Made by a program: the position numbers and the translations under genes. DNA of 12,758 nucleotides from Clostridiales bacterium (GTDB lineage Bacteria; Bacillota; Clostridia; Lachnospirales; Cellulosilyticaceae): assembly GCA_019418225.1 (NCBI GenBank), contig DYCF01000069.1, positions 1 to 12,758 of the forward strand, written 5' to 3'. Shown piece after piece: positions 6,531-12,758 of the stretch. The number at the start of each line of letters is the position of its first letter. Position 1 is the stretch's first letter. The notes under the pieces are model-generated. The model saw nothing but the letters and a program-made list of their open reading frames with translations, made no database searches and was not told the origin of the DNA.

Positions 6531-8975
6531 ATGACTATTGGCGCCTTACGCTTTAGGGTGAATAATGATTATGATGCATTAATTTATCCTGTTGGAGCAT
6601 ACGAGAAAATAAACTGGGAGAATCAAGCGGATTGTGCTCTAGGTGAAGATTTTATAATCTACTCTTATTATGATAATTACGTTGAAAATTCTATTTGTAT
6701 TGATGATGGTTTAGATGGAGAACCAATATTAAGGCTAATTGAAACAAAACGATATATTATAAAGTTAGAATGTTTGGCTAATAAGATAGTAAAGTTACCA
6801 ATTTTACAGAATGAAGACAATAACTTTTTAAAAATTGAAAAGGATAAAAATCTTATTACTTTTCAGTATATAAATTATCTTGGGAGAACTAGAGTATCAT
6901 TTTCTAGTTATGAGCAAAATCGTATTTTAGCATTTGAAATTATTCCTGACAAAATCGATTATGAGAAAGATTATATCGAACTTACTGAGTCAATAGCGGA
7001 ACAATGTTCCGAATTATTATTAGAATATACAGGGGCTACTTCTAATATTTTTAGTATGTCAAATGAAGACTCTAAAACTCTTTTAGAGCAATTCATTTTT
7101 ATACGAAAATTTTGCTATTCTGAAAATTTGTTAGGTTTATTTGAATCAATAAAAAGAAATCCAGATCGATTATTAATAGATGATTTTGAATTTAAACCTA
7201 TAGGTGCTGGTGTATTATCACGAAAGGTATTTACTAAACCATTTTCTTATACAAAAAATTGGCATAGTATTAAAATTGATACATCATGTAAATATTTTTC
7301 TCCTGGAATTGTAGGTGTAACTAAAAAAAGAGATAGCCTTGATACTGTTGCAAATCGTTTTCTAAAGTTTGCATTAGAAAAGTTCTATACAATTTGTAAA
7401 GAGTTAACAAAAATATTTATAGCATCTAAGTCAAAAAATGATACTAGTCAATGCTTTTATGAGGCATCATCTATGCTAAATATGTTGGAAGCTATTTTAC
7501 AGGATCAATTTTTTGAGGATATTGGTCGATTAGAGATATTGCCACAAAATAATCAAGTTCTTCAAAAACGAAGGGGATACTTTGAGATTTTTTCAGCATT
7601 CTTGATGGTTGATTTGGCATTACAACTTGATTGGAAGGGAAAAGATTCTGTATATGAAGGTGAGTCTAAAGATGTAGCGTTATTGTATGAATATTGGATT
7701 TTCTTTGAACTAAATAAAATAGTTAAGATGATAGATGGATGTAAAGTAGTTAATACGAAAGAAAGACCATTTATATCAATTGATAATAATCGGTTGAATA
7801 TATTTTTAAAGCAGGGTGTAAAGTCTTGTCAGTCTTTTGTAATTGAACATTTACAGACTAGAATTAATTTATATTATAATAGAACATTTAGTCCTACTGA
7901 CTTTAAACGTACAAAATATGAAGGATCATACTCAAGGTATTTTAGACCTGATTATACAATAGCTATTTTTCCTAGCAAATATTATAGTGATTCTGATAAT
8001 GGAGAGAAAAAAGCACTTGAAGCTGGAGCGGTTAGTTATATTCATTTTGATGCAAAGTATCGTGTTTCAGATATAACTTCTGTTTTTAGTCATCAAAAAA
8101 CTAATAGTGATGAAGTATATGAAGAATTAAAGGTGGAAAAAGCTGAAGAGGTTACTAATACATATAAGAATGCGGATTTATTGAAAATGCATACTTATAA
8201 TGATGCGATTAGAAGAACTATTGGTAGTTATGTTTTATATCCTGGAGAGCCGAACTTATCAGATGAAAATGAATCCATATTTAGTCTTTATGATGAGATT
8301 CTTCCAGGTGTTGGTGCATTTGCGATAAAGCCAAGTATTAGTGGTTTAACTGAAAATAAATTAGAAGCGTTTATTTTAAGAATAATCGTTGAAAATAATA
8401 AAAATTATTCAAGACTGAATAGAATGAGCTACTATAAAGAAATGGTTCTTCAAGAACCTAATATTTTTAATGGTTCACAAAATGTGTCTAATGAAACCTT
8501 CTCTAAAACGTTATGTATTATTGGTTACATAAGATCAGATAGGCCTGAGGATTATTATTACTCATTAGAGAAGAATGATTTGCTTAATAAAGGGAAAGAG
8601 TTTTACTTTTATTATTATGCGATAAAAGGTGATACTGTATATTCCCACCATAAGGATATAGCAAAAGCAGGAAGATTTAGATTTTATAAAAATAATATTA
8701 ATGATTCTGGTACATATGATTTAGAGCCAGTATTATGTGAAATATTGTCTGCAGATTTAATGTCAAAACATACTCTTGTTGATAAGTTAAATAAACAGGG
8801 GTACAGTACTTCTGATAAAAATCATCACGCTGATTTTTATTATGTTATGAAACTTAAAGTAATTGAAGATTCATTACCACTTGAATCAAAATCTGTAAAA
8901 GCTATTAATCATATAAATGGTAATGATAGCTTCAGTCCTCATTCACCTAAAGTAATTACTATTGATAATATATAA
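6531..8975 (+). CDS. McrC-like DUF2357/PD-(D/E)XK nuclease subunit
   Basis: This 814-residue protein is the expected nuclease partner of the McrB-like motor. The N-terminal and middle part (about 60-340) fits DUF2357, the domain that precedes the nuclease in this family. A PD-(D/E)XK nuclease (PDDEXK_7/McrC-type) follows: 'YEYWIFFEL' (386-394) supplies the conserved acidic E387, 'RPDYTIAIF' (472-480) the catalytic D474, 'IHFDAKYR' (504-511) D507 and K509, and 'KMHTYNDAIR' (552-561) the downstream signature. All key residues are intact, so the enzyme is probably active. Residues about 600-785 form an additional C-terminal region, rich in Tyr and Phe, that canonical McrC lacks. The ATG at 6531 has no good Shine-Dalgarno and lies 3 nt after the previous stop, indicating translational coupling. 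Confidence 0.9.
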   Translation: MTIGALRFRVNNDYDALIYPVGAYEKINWENQADCALGEDFIIYSYYDNYVENSICIDDGLDGEPILRLIETKRYIIKLECLANKIVKLPILQNEDNNFLKIEKDKNLITFQYINYLGRTRVSFSSYEQNRILAFEIIPDKIDYEKDYIELTESIAEQCSELLLEYTGATSNIFSMSNEDSKTLLEQFIFIRKFCYSENLLGLFESIKRNPDRLLIDDFEFKPIGAGVLSRKVFTKPFSYTKNWHSIKIDTSCKYFSPGIVGVTKKRDSLDTVANRFLKFALEKFYTICKELTKIFIASKSKNDTSQCFYEASSMLNMLEAILQDQFFEDIGRLEILPQNNQVLQKRRGYFEIFSAFLMVDLALQLDWKGKDSVYEGESKDVALLYEYWIFFELNKIVKMIDGCKVVNTKERPFISIDNNRLNIFLKQGVKSCQSFVIEHLQTRINLYYNRTFSPTDFKRTKYEGSYSRYFRPDYTIAIFPSKYYSDSDNGEKKALEAGAVSYIHFDAKYRVSDITSVFSHQKTNSDEVYEELKVEKAEEVTNTYKNADLLKMHTYNDAIRRTIGSYVLYPGEPNLSDENESIFSLYDEILPGVGAFAIKPSISGLTENKLEAFILRIIVENNKNYSRLNRMSYYKEMVLQEPNIFNGSQNVSNETFSKTLCIIGYIRSDRPEDYYYSLEKNDLLNKGKEFYFYYYAIKGDTVYSHHKDIAKAGRFRFYKNNINDSGTYDLEPVLCEILSADLMSKHTLVDKLNKQGYSTSDKNHHADFYYVMKLKVIEDSLPLESKSVKAINHINGNDSFSPHSPKVITIDNI

Positions 8976-8996
8976 AAGTTTGTTGTAGTCAAAGTT

Positions 8997-9031
8997 ACTG
9001 CTAGCATATAAAAATGTGCTAGCAGTTTTTT
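8997..9031 (+). terminator. Intrinsic terminator closing the R-M operon
   Basis: A perfect 9-bp stem, CTGCTAGCA (8998-9006) with TGCTAGCAG (9017-9025), closes a 10-nt loop and is followed by six T residues at 9026-9031. It ends the R-M transcript 22 nt after the nuclease stop codon. It shares ACTGCTA and TAGCAGTTTTTT with the terminator at 2277-2307. Confidence 0.92.
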
Positions 9032-9050
9032 GTTATATAATAGGTGAACG

Positions 9051-9056
9051 TATAAT
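9051..9056 (+). promoter_or_regulatory. Candidate -10 element of the macrodomain gene promoter
   Basis: TATAAT at 9051-9056 is a perfect -10 match lying 12 bp before AAAGGAG (9065-9071). The best -35 is TTGTTA at 9030-9035, with a short 15-bp spacer and overlapping the upstream terminator. A promoter is expected here because the preceding operon ends at 9031. Confidence 0.4.
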
Positions 9057-9077
9057 CTATACTAAAAGGAGTTACAT

Positions 9078-9857
9078 ATGACACAGCAAGAACGGTTACG
9101 CTATTTGGTTGAAGGTTTAGTAGCAGAATACAATGAGAAGCATAACGAACATATAGATATCCCTGTGAATGAAGAAGAGCAATTTACTCTCTTTAGATCT
9201 TTATGTAATATTCGTCCTGCTGGTGGAATGCCTCTTGAATGGATGAAGATAGAGTCTGAATATTTAAATATATTGGCCCATGAAAAGGGCATCGTAACCA
9301 TTAATGATATGGAAGAGCGAGAGACTCAGATTTATCTGTGGCAAGGAGACATTACTCGATTATCTGTAGACGCTATTGTAAATGCAGCCAATAATCAATT
9401 ATTAGGATGTTTTGCTCCAAATCATAAATGTATCGATAATGCCATTCACACCTTTGCAGGTATTGAACTTCGTATGGAATGTGCTAGAATGACTGAGTAT
9501 ATGGAAATGCCAGAGAAAACAGGTGTAGCTCGTATGACCTATGGGTATAATTTACCAGCAAAACATGTAATTCACACGGTTGGACCTATTATTTATGAGA
9601 AGGTAACAGCTAAGGAGAGAAATGAACTGGTATCATGTTATCGGTCCTGTTTGCAACTAGCTAATGCTTATAACTTACACTCCATTGCATTCTGTTGTAT
9701 TTCTACTGGTGAGTTTAGATTCCCTAATGAAGAAGCAGCACAGATTGCCATAGATACGGTACGAACATATTTAAAAGAAACAAATAGTAAAATACAAGTG
9801 GTATTTAATGTATTTAAGGATATAGATTATGACATCTACAACAAATTATTGGGATAA
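9078..9857 (+). CDS. Zinc-dependent macrodomain protein (ADP-ribosyl-protein hydrolase)
   Basis: This 259-residue protein belongs to the zinc-containing macrodomain group (Zn-Macro) that removes ADP-ribose from modified proteins. An N-terminal helical extension (1-80), including 'CNIRPAGGMP' (43-52), precedes the macrodomain. 'QGDITRLSVDAIVNAANN' (89-106) binds ADP-ribose. 'LLGCFAPNHKCIDNAIH' (108-124) contains the predicted zinc ligands C111, H116 and C118. 'HTVGP' (166-170) follows, and 'CISTGEFRFP' (207-216) is the phosphate-binding loop. All key residues are present and the length is typical. In many Firmicutes and Actinobacteria this gene sits beside a SirTM sirtuin, a GcvH-like protein and a lipoate ligase, whose lipoylation-dependent ADP-ribosylation it reverses. 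None of these is in the window. A strong AAAGGAG at 9065-9071 defines the ATG. Confidence 0.93.
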   Translation: MTQQERLRYLVEGLVAEYNEKHNEHIDIPVNEEEQFTLFRSLCNIRPAGGMPLEWMKIESEYLNILAHEKGIVTINDMEERETQIYLWQGDITRLSVDAIVNAANNQLLGCFAPNHKCIDNAIHTFAGIELRMECARMTEYMEMPEKTGVARMTYGYNLPAKHVIHTVGPIIYEKVTAKERNELVSCYRSCLQLANAYNLHSIAFCCISTGEFRFPNEEAAQIAIDTVRTYLKETNSKIQVVFNVFKDIDYDIYNKLLG

Positions 9858-9942
9858 ATAATATACTCCTTTTGAAATTCATGAAAATACTGTATCATTT
9901 AATAATGATATACAGCAAGTATCACAAGATTTATTGGTTTAA
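9829..9942 (+). pseudogene. Possible remnant of a short gene overlapping the macrodomain gene end
   Basis: In the frame after the macrodomain frame, an ATG at 9829 opens ten codons (MTSTTNYWDK), hits TAA at 9859-9861, and continues without a stop as 'YTPFEIHENTVSF' and on to a TAA at 9940-9942. Joined, this would be a protein-like 36-residue peptide whose start overlaps the upstream gene, a common operon arrangement. It may be the residue of a deleted partner gene. An open stretch of 26 codons is not rare by chance in AT-rich DNA, so confidence is low. Confidence 0.22.
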
Positions 9943-9959
9943 TAAGGAGTTAATGTACT

Positions 9960-10457
9960 ATGAATTATAAATACACCTATGAAAGTCCGTTAGGAACGAT
10001 GATTATGCTTGGTACATTAACGTATTTAACAGATTTATTTTTTGTAGATGAAAGCCATGCTCCTACTTATGATGATGCGGAATATATTGAACAACTAACA
10101 GGTCCCTTTGAAGTGACCATTATGTGGCTAGACCAATATTTTAAAGGTCAAAAACCATTTATTACTCCACCAATACAATTAGAAGGAACAGAGTTCCGTA
10201 AATCTGTATGGTCTATATTACAAACTATACCTTATGGGGAAACTACAACCTATGGAGCTATTGGCAAACAAATAGCTGAAAAGCAAGGTAAAGATAAAAT
10301 GTCTGCTCAAGCTGTGGGCGGTGCCGTAGGACATAATCCTATATCCATTATCATTCCATGTCATCGTGTGATTGGTAGTAATGGAAAATTAACTGGCTAT
10401 GCTGGCGGTATTGAACGCAAGAAATACATGCTTGATCTTGAAGCGAAACATAAATAG
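9960..10457 (+). CDS. ogt: Methylated-DNA--protein-cysteine S-methyltransferase
   Basis: The 165-residue protein repairs O6-alkylguanine (and O4-alkylthymine) by transferring the alkyl group to its own cysteine. An N-terminal domain (1-72) precedes the C-terminal DNA-binding and active-site domain. 'FRKSVWSILQTIPYGETTTYG' spans 79-99. The recognition helix is 'SAQAVGGAVGHNP' (115-127), and 'PCHRVIG' (133-139) holds the acceptor Cys134. 'GYAGGIERKKYML' (146-158) closes the active-site pocket. The position of the human arginine finger is occupied by Gln117, a substitution I recall as common in Firmicute members and not a sign of inactivity. AAGGAG at 9944-9949 is about 10 nt from the ATG at 9960. 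The gene may be co-transcribed with the macrodomain gene, since no terminator separates them. Confidence 0.95.
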   Translation: MNYKYTYESPLGTMIMLGTLTYLTDLFFVDESHAPTYDDAEYIEQLTGPFEVTIMWLDQYFKGQKPFITPPIQLEGTEFRKSVWSILQTIPYGETTTYGAIGKQIAEKQGKDKMSAQAVGGAVGHNPISIIIPCHRVIGSNGKLTGYAGGIERKKYMLDLEAKHK

Positions 10458-10507
10458 TACATATTAGATTGTAAAATCATATTTAAATAGACTTATAGAA
10501 AAAGAAG

Positions 10508-10554
10508 AAAGAGATTACTCATGATGGATAGACACATCATAGGTAATCTCTTTT
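10508..10554. terminator. Bidirectional terminator between convergent genes
   Basis: A long hairpin pairs 10508-10518 with 10543-10553 (11 bp), then ATGATG (10521-10526) with CATCAT (10535-10540), around an 8-nt loop. TTTT follows on the plus strand. The A-rich run just before it (10499-10510) gives a U-rich tail on the minus strand. It can end the ogt transcript and the convergent minus-strand gene. Confidence 0.85.
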
Positions 10555-10571
10555 GGTATATATAGGTGGGA

Positions 10572-11237
10572 CTATTTAAATTGATTTACTAAGGTACCAA
10601 TGCCACTAATCGATATAGATACGGTATCTCCTGATTTTAACCAACCATATCGTTTTTCATTTTTACCAAGTACAACACCACTAGGTGTACCGGTAAAGAT
10701 AATATCACCCTCTTGTAGTGTAATATACTGAGATACAAACTCTATGATTGCATCTGGTTTAAATAACATTTGTTCTAATTTAGCTTGTTGACGCACTTCA
10801 CCATTTACTGTTGTGGTAATGGTAGCATTTTCAAAATCAAAATCGTCAGGTGATACGATAACAGGACCGATAGGGGCAAAGTTATCTAGTGATTTACCTA
10901 AAATCCATTGTGTACCTCTAAATTGTAAGGTTCGAGCTGATACATCATTACCTATGGTATATCCTAAGATATGTTCTTTAGCTTGGTCGCGAGATATATT
11001 TTTACCCGCCTTACCAACGACGATAACTAGTTCTCCTTCGTAATCATAATGAAGGTTTTCATCTTGAATGGGAACTATATCTTGATGTGACGCCAATGCA
11101 TTAGATGTTTTCATAAAGATTTCTGGAAAATCATGTGTAGCAAGACTAGTTTCCTCTATATGGTCTGCATAGTTTAAACCGATACAGATAATGTTTTTGG
11201 GATTAGTAATTAGGGTACGGTTAGTAGATTCTTTCAT
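10572..11237 (-). CDS. Fumarylacetoacetate hydrolase-family protein (acylpyruvase/oxaloacetate-decarboxylase type)
   Basis: This 221-residue protein is the short, single-domain form of the FAH family, like YcgM/FAHD1. These enzymes are metal-dependent and cleave or tautomerise acylpyruvates or decarboxylate oxaloacetate. 'NIICIGLNYADHIEE' (15-29) starts the fold. 'YEGELVIVVGK' (66-76) supplies metal ligands E67 and E69, and 'GYTIGNDVSAR' (92-102) supplies D98. 'GKSLDNFAPIGP' (114-125) and 'GDIIFTGTPSGV' (177-188) form the rest of the active-site rim. The motifs are intact and the length is normal. Which reaction it catalyses cannot be told from sequence alone. A near-perfect AAGGAGG (complement of 11246-11252) lies 8 nt before the ATG. 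It is a monocistronic gene, convergent with ogt and divergent from the next gene. Confidence 0.93.
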   Translation of the reverse strand: MKESTNRTLITNPKNIICIGLNYADHIEETSLATHDFPEIFMKTSNALASHQDIVPIQDENLHYDYEGELVIVVGKAGKNISRDQAKEHILGYTIGNDVSARTLQFRGTQWILGKSLDNFAPIGPVIVSPDDFDFENATITTTVNGEVRQQAKLEQMLFKPDAIIEFVSQYITLQEGDIIFTGTPSGVVLGKNEKRYGWLKSGDTVSISISGIGTLVNQFK

Positions 11238-11395
11238 GAGAGATACCTCCTTAAGAGATAAGATACATATATTGTAAGTTAATTATAATATAAATCGGTA
11301 TGTAAAGAATATTTTTGACGAAATAATTATATAGAGGCGTTTTTGTCACATCCTGTTTGTTATACTTAAACAAAGTAATAAAAGGAGGAGTCCCT
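11238..11395. promoter_or_regulatory. Divergent promoter region between the FAH-family gene and the 407-residue gene
   Basis: This 158-bp AT-rich gap must hold start signals for both directions. On the minus strand TATAAT (complement of 11282-11287) is a candidate -10; TTTACA (complement of 11301-11306) is a good -35 match but only 13 bp away. On the plus strand TATACT (11361-11366) is a candidate -10 for the downstream gene, without a clear -35 at 17 bp. Both genes have strong Shine-Dalgarno sequences at the edges. No operator symmetry stands out. Confidence 0.45.
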
Positions 11396-12619
11396 ATGTA
11401 TATGCATAGAAATGTGACAGATAAATTTATAGGTACCGTAGCATCTTGTGACATTATAAGTACTGGTAGTTGGTATGGTGATTTGCCAGATGGTATTCCA
11501 AAGGAAGTGAAATTTAATCGTAAAGATTACTATATTGAAGAGATACAACATATTTCTATCAAGGAAACTATTAGTGTTACCTATGGTATTAAATGGGAGC
11601 ATATCTCGAAACCTGTAGAGGGTAAAATAGAATCCTTCACTACTACGGAGTACTCAATTGAAGAACCTCAAAAACAATATCTATTAGAGCTTATGGGGCG
11701 TAGATTTTCCGATGATATTGTCCTATATGATGAGGATGAGTGTGCTGTTCAAGTGCAGCTTATCAACACTGAGGATCAGGAATTTATATATGAATTTCCT
11801 TTTGATAATACCCTGAGGGCTATGTCTATACTATTCAGACAAATCCTAGGTATGCCTACATTACTTTTATTTGATGGAAATCGAGAAAAAGATAGAATTC
11901 AAGAGATTCATATTGAAGTGCAAAAAAATATGTATCAAGAATATGGTGACGTAAACACATTGAATTTTAATTGGATTCATCCGTCTATTTCCATTGATTG
12001 TCATAGTAAGCAATATGGACACACTAGCCATAGTCATAGCGAGTATATAGATGCACAGATGATTCATCAGTTGAAACAAGATATTGACTTTCACCTTGGT
12101 GATACATTGTATAATCTAAATACTTTTAGTCTTGGTGAAAGTCATGACTATGATAGAGACCCTGCTCGTGGTGGTATTGTAACAGTACGAATTAAATGGG
12201 CTCATAAAGAGGCTACATTGTTTATTGGGAATGTAACCAGTCAGTATGTACCAGCTTGGTATAAAAATCTAATTAGTTTTATACGTGCTCATACAAGAGA
12301 CAAATCTTTACAAGAGTTTTTACAATCCAATCATATATCTGATAGAAAAATATATACGTATTGCTCTGTATATATTTTTAAAGTTAACCAAACGTTTTAT
12401 TATCGTACCGATAGAAATGATATATATGAAGGTGATATTGTAAAAGTTCCTTTTGGATCAGATAATACAGTTCGTACTGGTCGCGTAGAATCTATTTCAT
12501 ATCATACCCGTTACGATGTACCTTATGATTTGAATCGTACTAAGTTTATTATAAATAAAAATATAGAAGTTATTTATGATACAAATCTTTATAGATTTGA
12601 TGATATGTGTGACGAATAA
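11396..12619 (+). CDS. Hypothetical 407-residue protein with a C-terminal SH3-like segment
   Basis: I do not recognise this protein. It is soluble, with no signal peptide or membrane segment, and mixed alpha/beta in character. Two segments resemble each other: 'VTYGIKWEH' (61-69) and 'VTVRIKWAH' (262-270), each followed by a helix of similar style, suggesting an old internal duplication. Residues about 325-390 look like a separate small beta domain: 'YEGDIVKVPFGSDNTVRTGRV' (344-364) followed by 'YDVPYDLNRTKFI' (373-385). This tail resembles the SH3-like segments that follow 'VPFG' in proteins such as the PriA N-terminal domain, and tails I recall from other uncharacterised Firmicute proteins. 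The histidine-rich 'HTSHSHSE' (209-216) may bind metal. The ATG at 11396 is preferred because AAGGAGG (11382-11388) lies 7 nt upstream; a TTG at 11357 lies before that ribosome site. Confidence 0.75.
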   Translation: MYMHRNVTDKFIGTVASCDIISTGSWYGDLPDGIPKEVKFNRKDYYIEEIQHISIKETISVTYGIKWEHISKPVEGKIESFTTTEYSIEEPQKQYLLELMGRRFSDDIVLYDEDECAVQVQLINTEDQEFIYEFPFDNTLRAMSILFRQILGMPTLLLFDGNREKDRIQEIHIEVQKNMYQEYGDVNTLNFNWIHPSISIDCHSKQYGHTSHSHSEYIDAQMIHQLKQDIDFHLGDTLYNLNTFSLGESHDYDRDPARGGIVTVRIKWAHKEATLFIGNVTSQYVPAWYKNLISFIRAHTRDKSLQEFLQSNHISDRKIYTYCSVYIFKVNQTFYYRTDRNDIYEGDIVKVPFGSDNTVRTGRVESISYHTRYDVPYDLNRTKFIINKNIEVIYDTNLYRFDDMCDE

Positions 12620-12705
12620 GGCATTAAAATAAGTAGCATTCCATATTTTGTACGTAAGTGTACTTAACTTATTACATGTCTAATTTAGGGTCTCTATAGA
12701 ATGTG

Positions 12706-12734
12706 TTGAAATAACTTGCTCATAGTGTTAAGAT
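12706..12734 (+). promoter_or_regulatory. Candidate promoter for a gene beyond the window's right end
   Basis: TTGAAA (12706-12711), a 17-bp spacer and TAAGAT (12729-12734) form a plausible promoter reading out of the window. The preceding intergenic stretch also holds a small palindrome TAAGT-GT-ACTTA (12655-12666). An ATG at 12754 lacks a Shine-Dalgarno, so the start of the next gene is probably further on. No clear terminator is visible after the stop at 12619. Confidence 0.4.
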
Positions 12735-12758
12735 TATAAGTATATTAATAAGCATGGA

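Larger units (their letters stand above)
2308..8990 (+). other. AT-rich restriction-modification island (HTH, m5C methyltransferase, McrB-like, McrC-like)
   Basis: Four same-strand genes with gaps of 10, 17 and 3 nt lie between two terminators that share core sequences. The block is markedly more AT-rich than its surroundings: bases 2761-2820 contain 12 G/C of 60, against 22 of 60 at 421-480. It also uses mainly AGA or CGA for arginine. No integrase, transposase or target-site duplication was found, so the means of acquisition is unknown. The content matches LlaJI/BsuMI-type restriction-modification, in which an McrBC-like motor-nuclease acts with a cytosine-5 methyltransferase. Confidence 0.75.

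Noticed and set aside
2442..8975. Classical type IV McrBC restriction of methylated DNA
   Set aside because: A cytosine-5 methyltransferase in the same operon would expose the host to a methyl-dependent nuclease; an LlaJI-type system blocked by methylation is more consistent.
9101..9301. Minus-strand ORF inside the macrodomain gene
   Set aside because: Antisense shadow of a well-supported gene, without start signals.
10302..10367. Ogt inactivated by loss of the arginine finger (Gln117)
   Set aside because: The acceptor PCHRV and other motifs are intact, and Gln at this position is, as I recall, common in Firmicute homologues.
10813..11043. Plus-strand ORF opposite the FAH-family gene
   Set aside because: Antisense to conserved metal-binding motifs; no start signals; low-complexity translation.
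11357..11395. TTG start for the 407-residue protein
   Set aside because: It precedes the AAGGAGG at 11382-11388, which is correctly spaced only for the ATG at 11396.
11251..11602. Minus-strand ORFs spanning the divergent promoter region and the start of the 407-residue gene
   Set aside because: They overlap each other and the strong ribosome sites of both real genes, and resemble no protein.

Overview
The window looks like chromosome of a low-GC, Gram-negative-type Firmicute. The gene set, the strong AAGGAGG ribosome binding sites and a secreted protein with tandem antibiotic-monooxygenase (ABM) folds best fit a Veillonella-like member of the Negativicutes. That assignment is inferred from gene style, not from a marker gene. 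Housekeeping-type genes (about 1-771, 1487-2254 and 9078-12619) use CGT for arginine and have moderate GC. Two blocks, 982-1464 and 2442-8975, are visibly more AT-rich and use mostly AGA/CGA for arginine, which suggests horizontal acquisition.

Layout. Positions 1-771 hold the 3' end of a small acidic protein (possibly DMP19/DUF4375-like) and a YbaK/ProX-type aminoacyl-tRNA deacylase. Positions 803-1464 form a compact type III toxin-antitoxin locus, best matched to the CptIN family. It has a near-consensus promoter, two tandem ~45-nt pseudoknot-forming RNA repeats, an intrinsic terminator, and then a 160-residue endoribonuclease-like toxin. Positions 1487-2254 encode a secreted protein with two ABM-like domains, ending in a strong terminator.

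Positions 2308-8990 are a restriction-modification island transcribed in one direction: a small excisionase-type helix-turn-helix protein, a DNA cytosine-5 methyltransferase with a ~200-residue insertion, a McrB-like AAA+ motor, and a McrC-like DUF2357/PD-(D/E)XK nuclease. The arrangement resembles LlaJI/BsuMI-type systems, in which an McrBC-like motor-nuclease is paired with a protective m5C methyltransferase. Gaps of 10, 17 and 3 nt indicate one operon. The terminators on each side of this island share their core sequences, which may mark how it was inserted.

Positions 9078-10457 carry a zinc-type macrodomain ADP-ribose hydrolase without its usual sirtuin partner, a possible short gene remnant, and an O6-alkylguanine-DNA methyltransferase. 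A bidirectional terminator separates these from a convergent fumarylacetoacetate-hydrolase-family gene on the minus strand. The last gene (11396-12619) is an unrecognised 407-residue protein. The final 139 bases hold a candidate promoter for a gene beyond the window.

Taken together, the window shows a small defence cluster (an RNA-antitoxin abortive-type module plus a motor-driven R-M system) set among ordinary metabolic and repair genes. No CRISPR array, tRNA, rRNA, transposase or integrase was seen.
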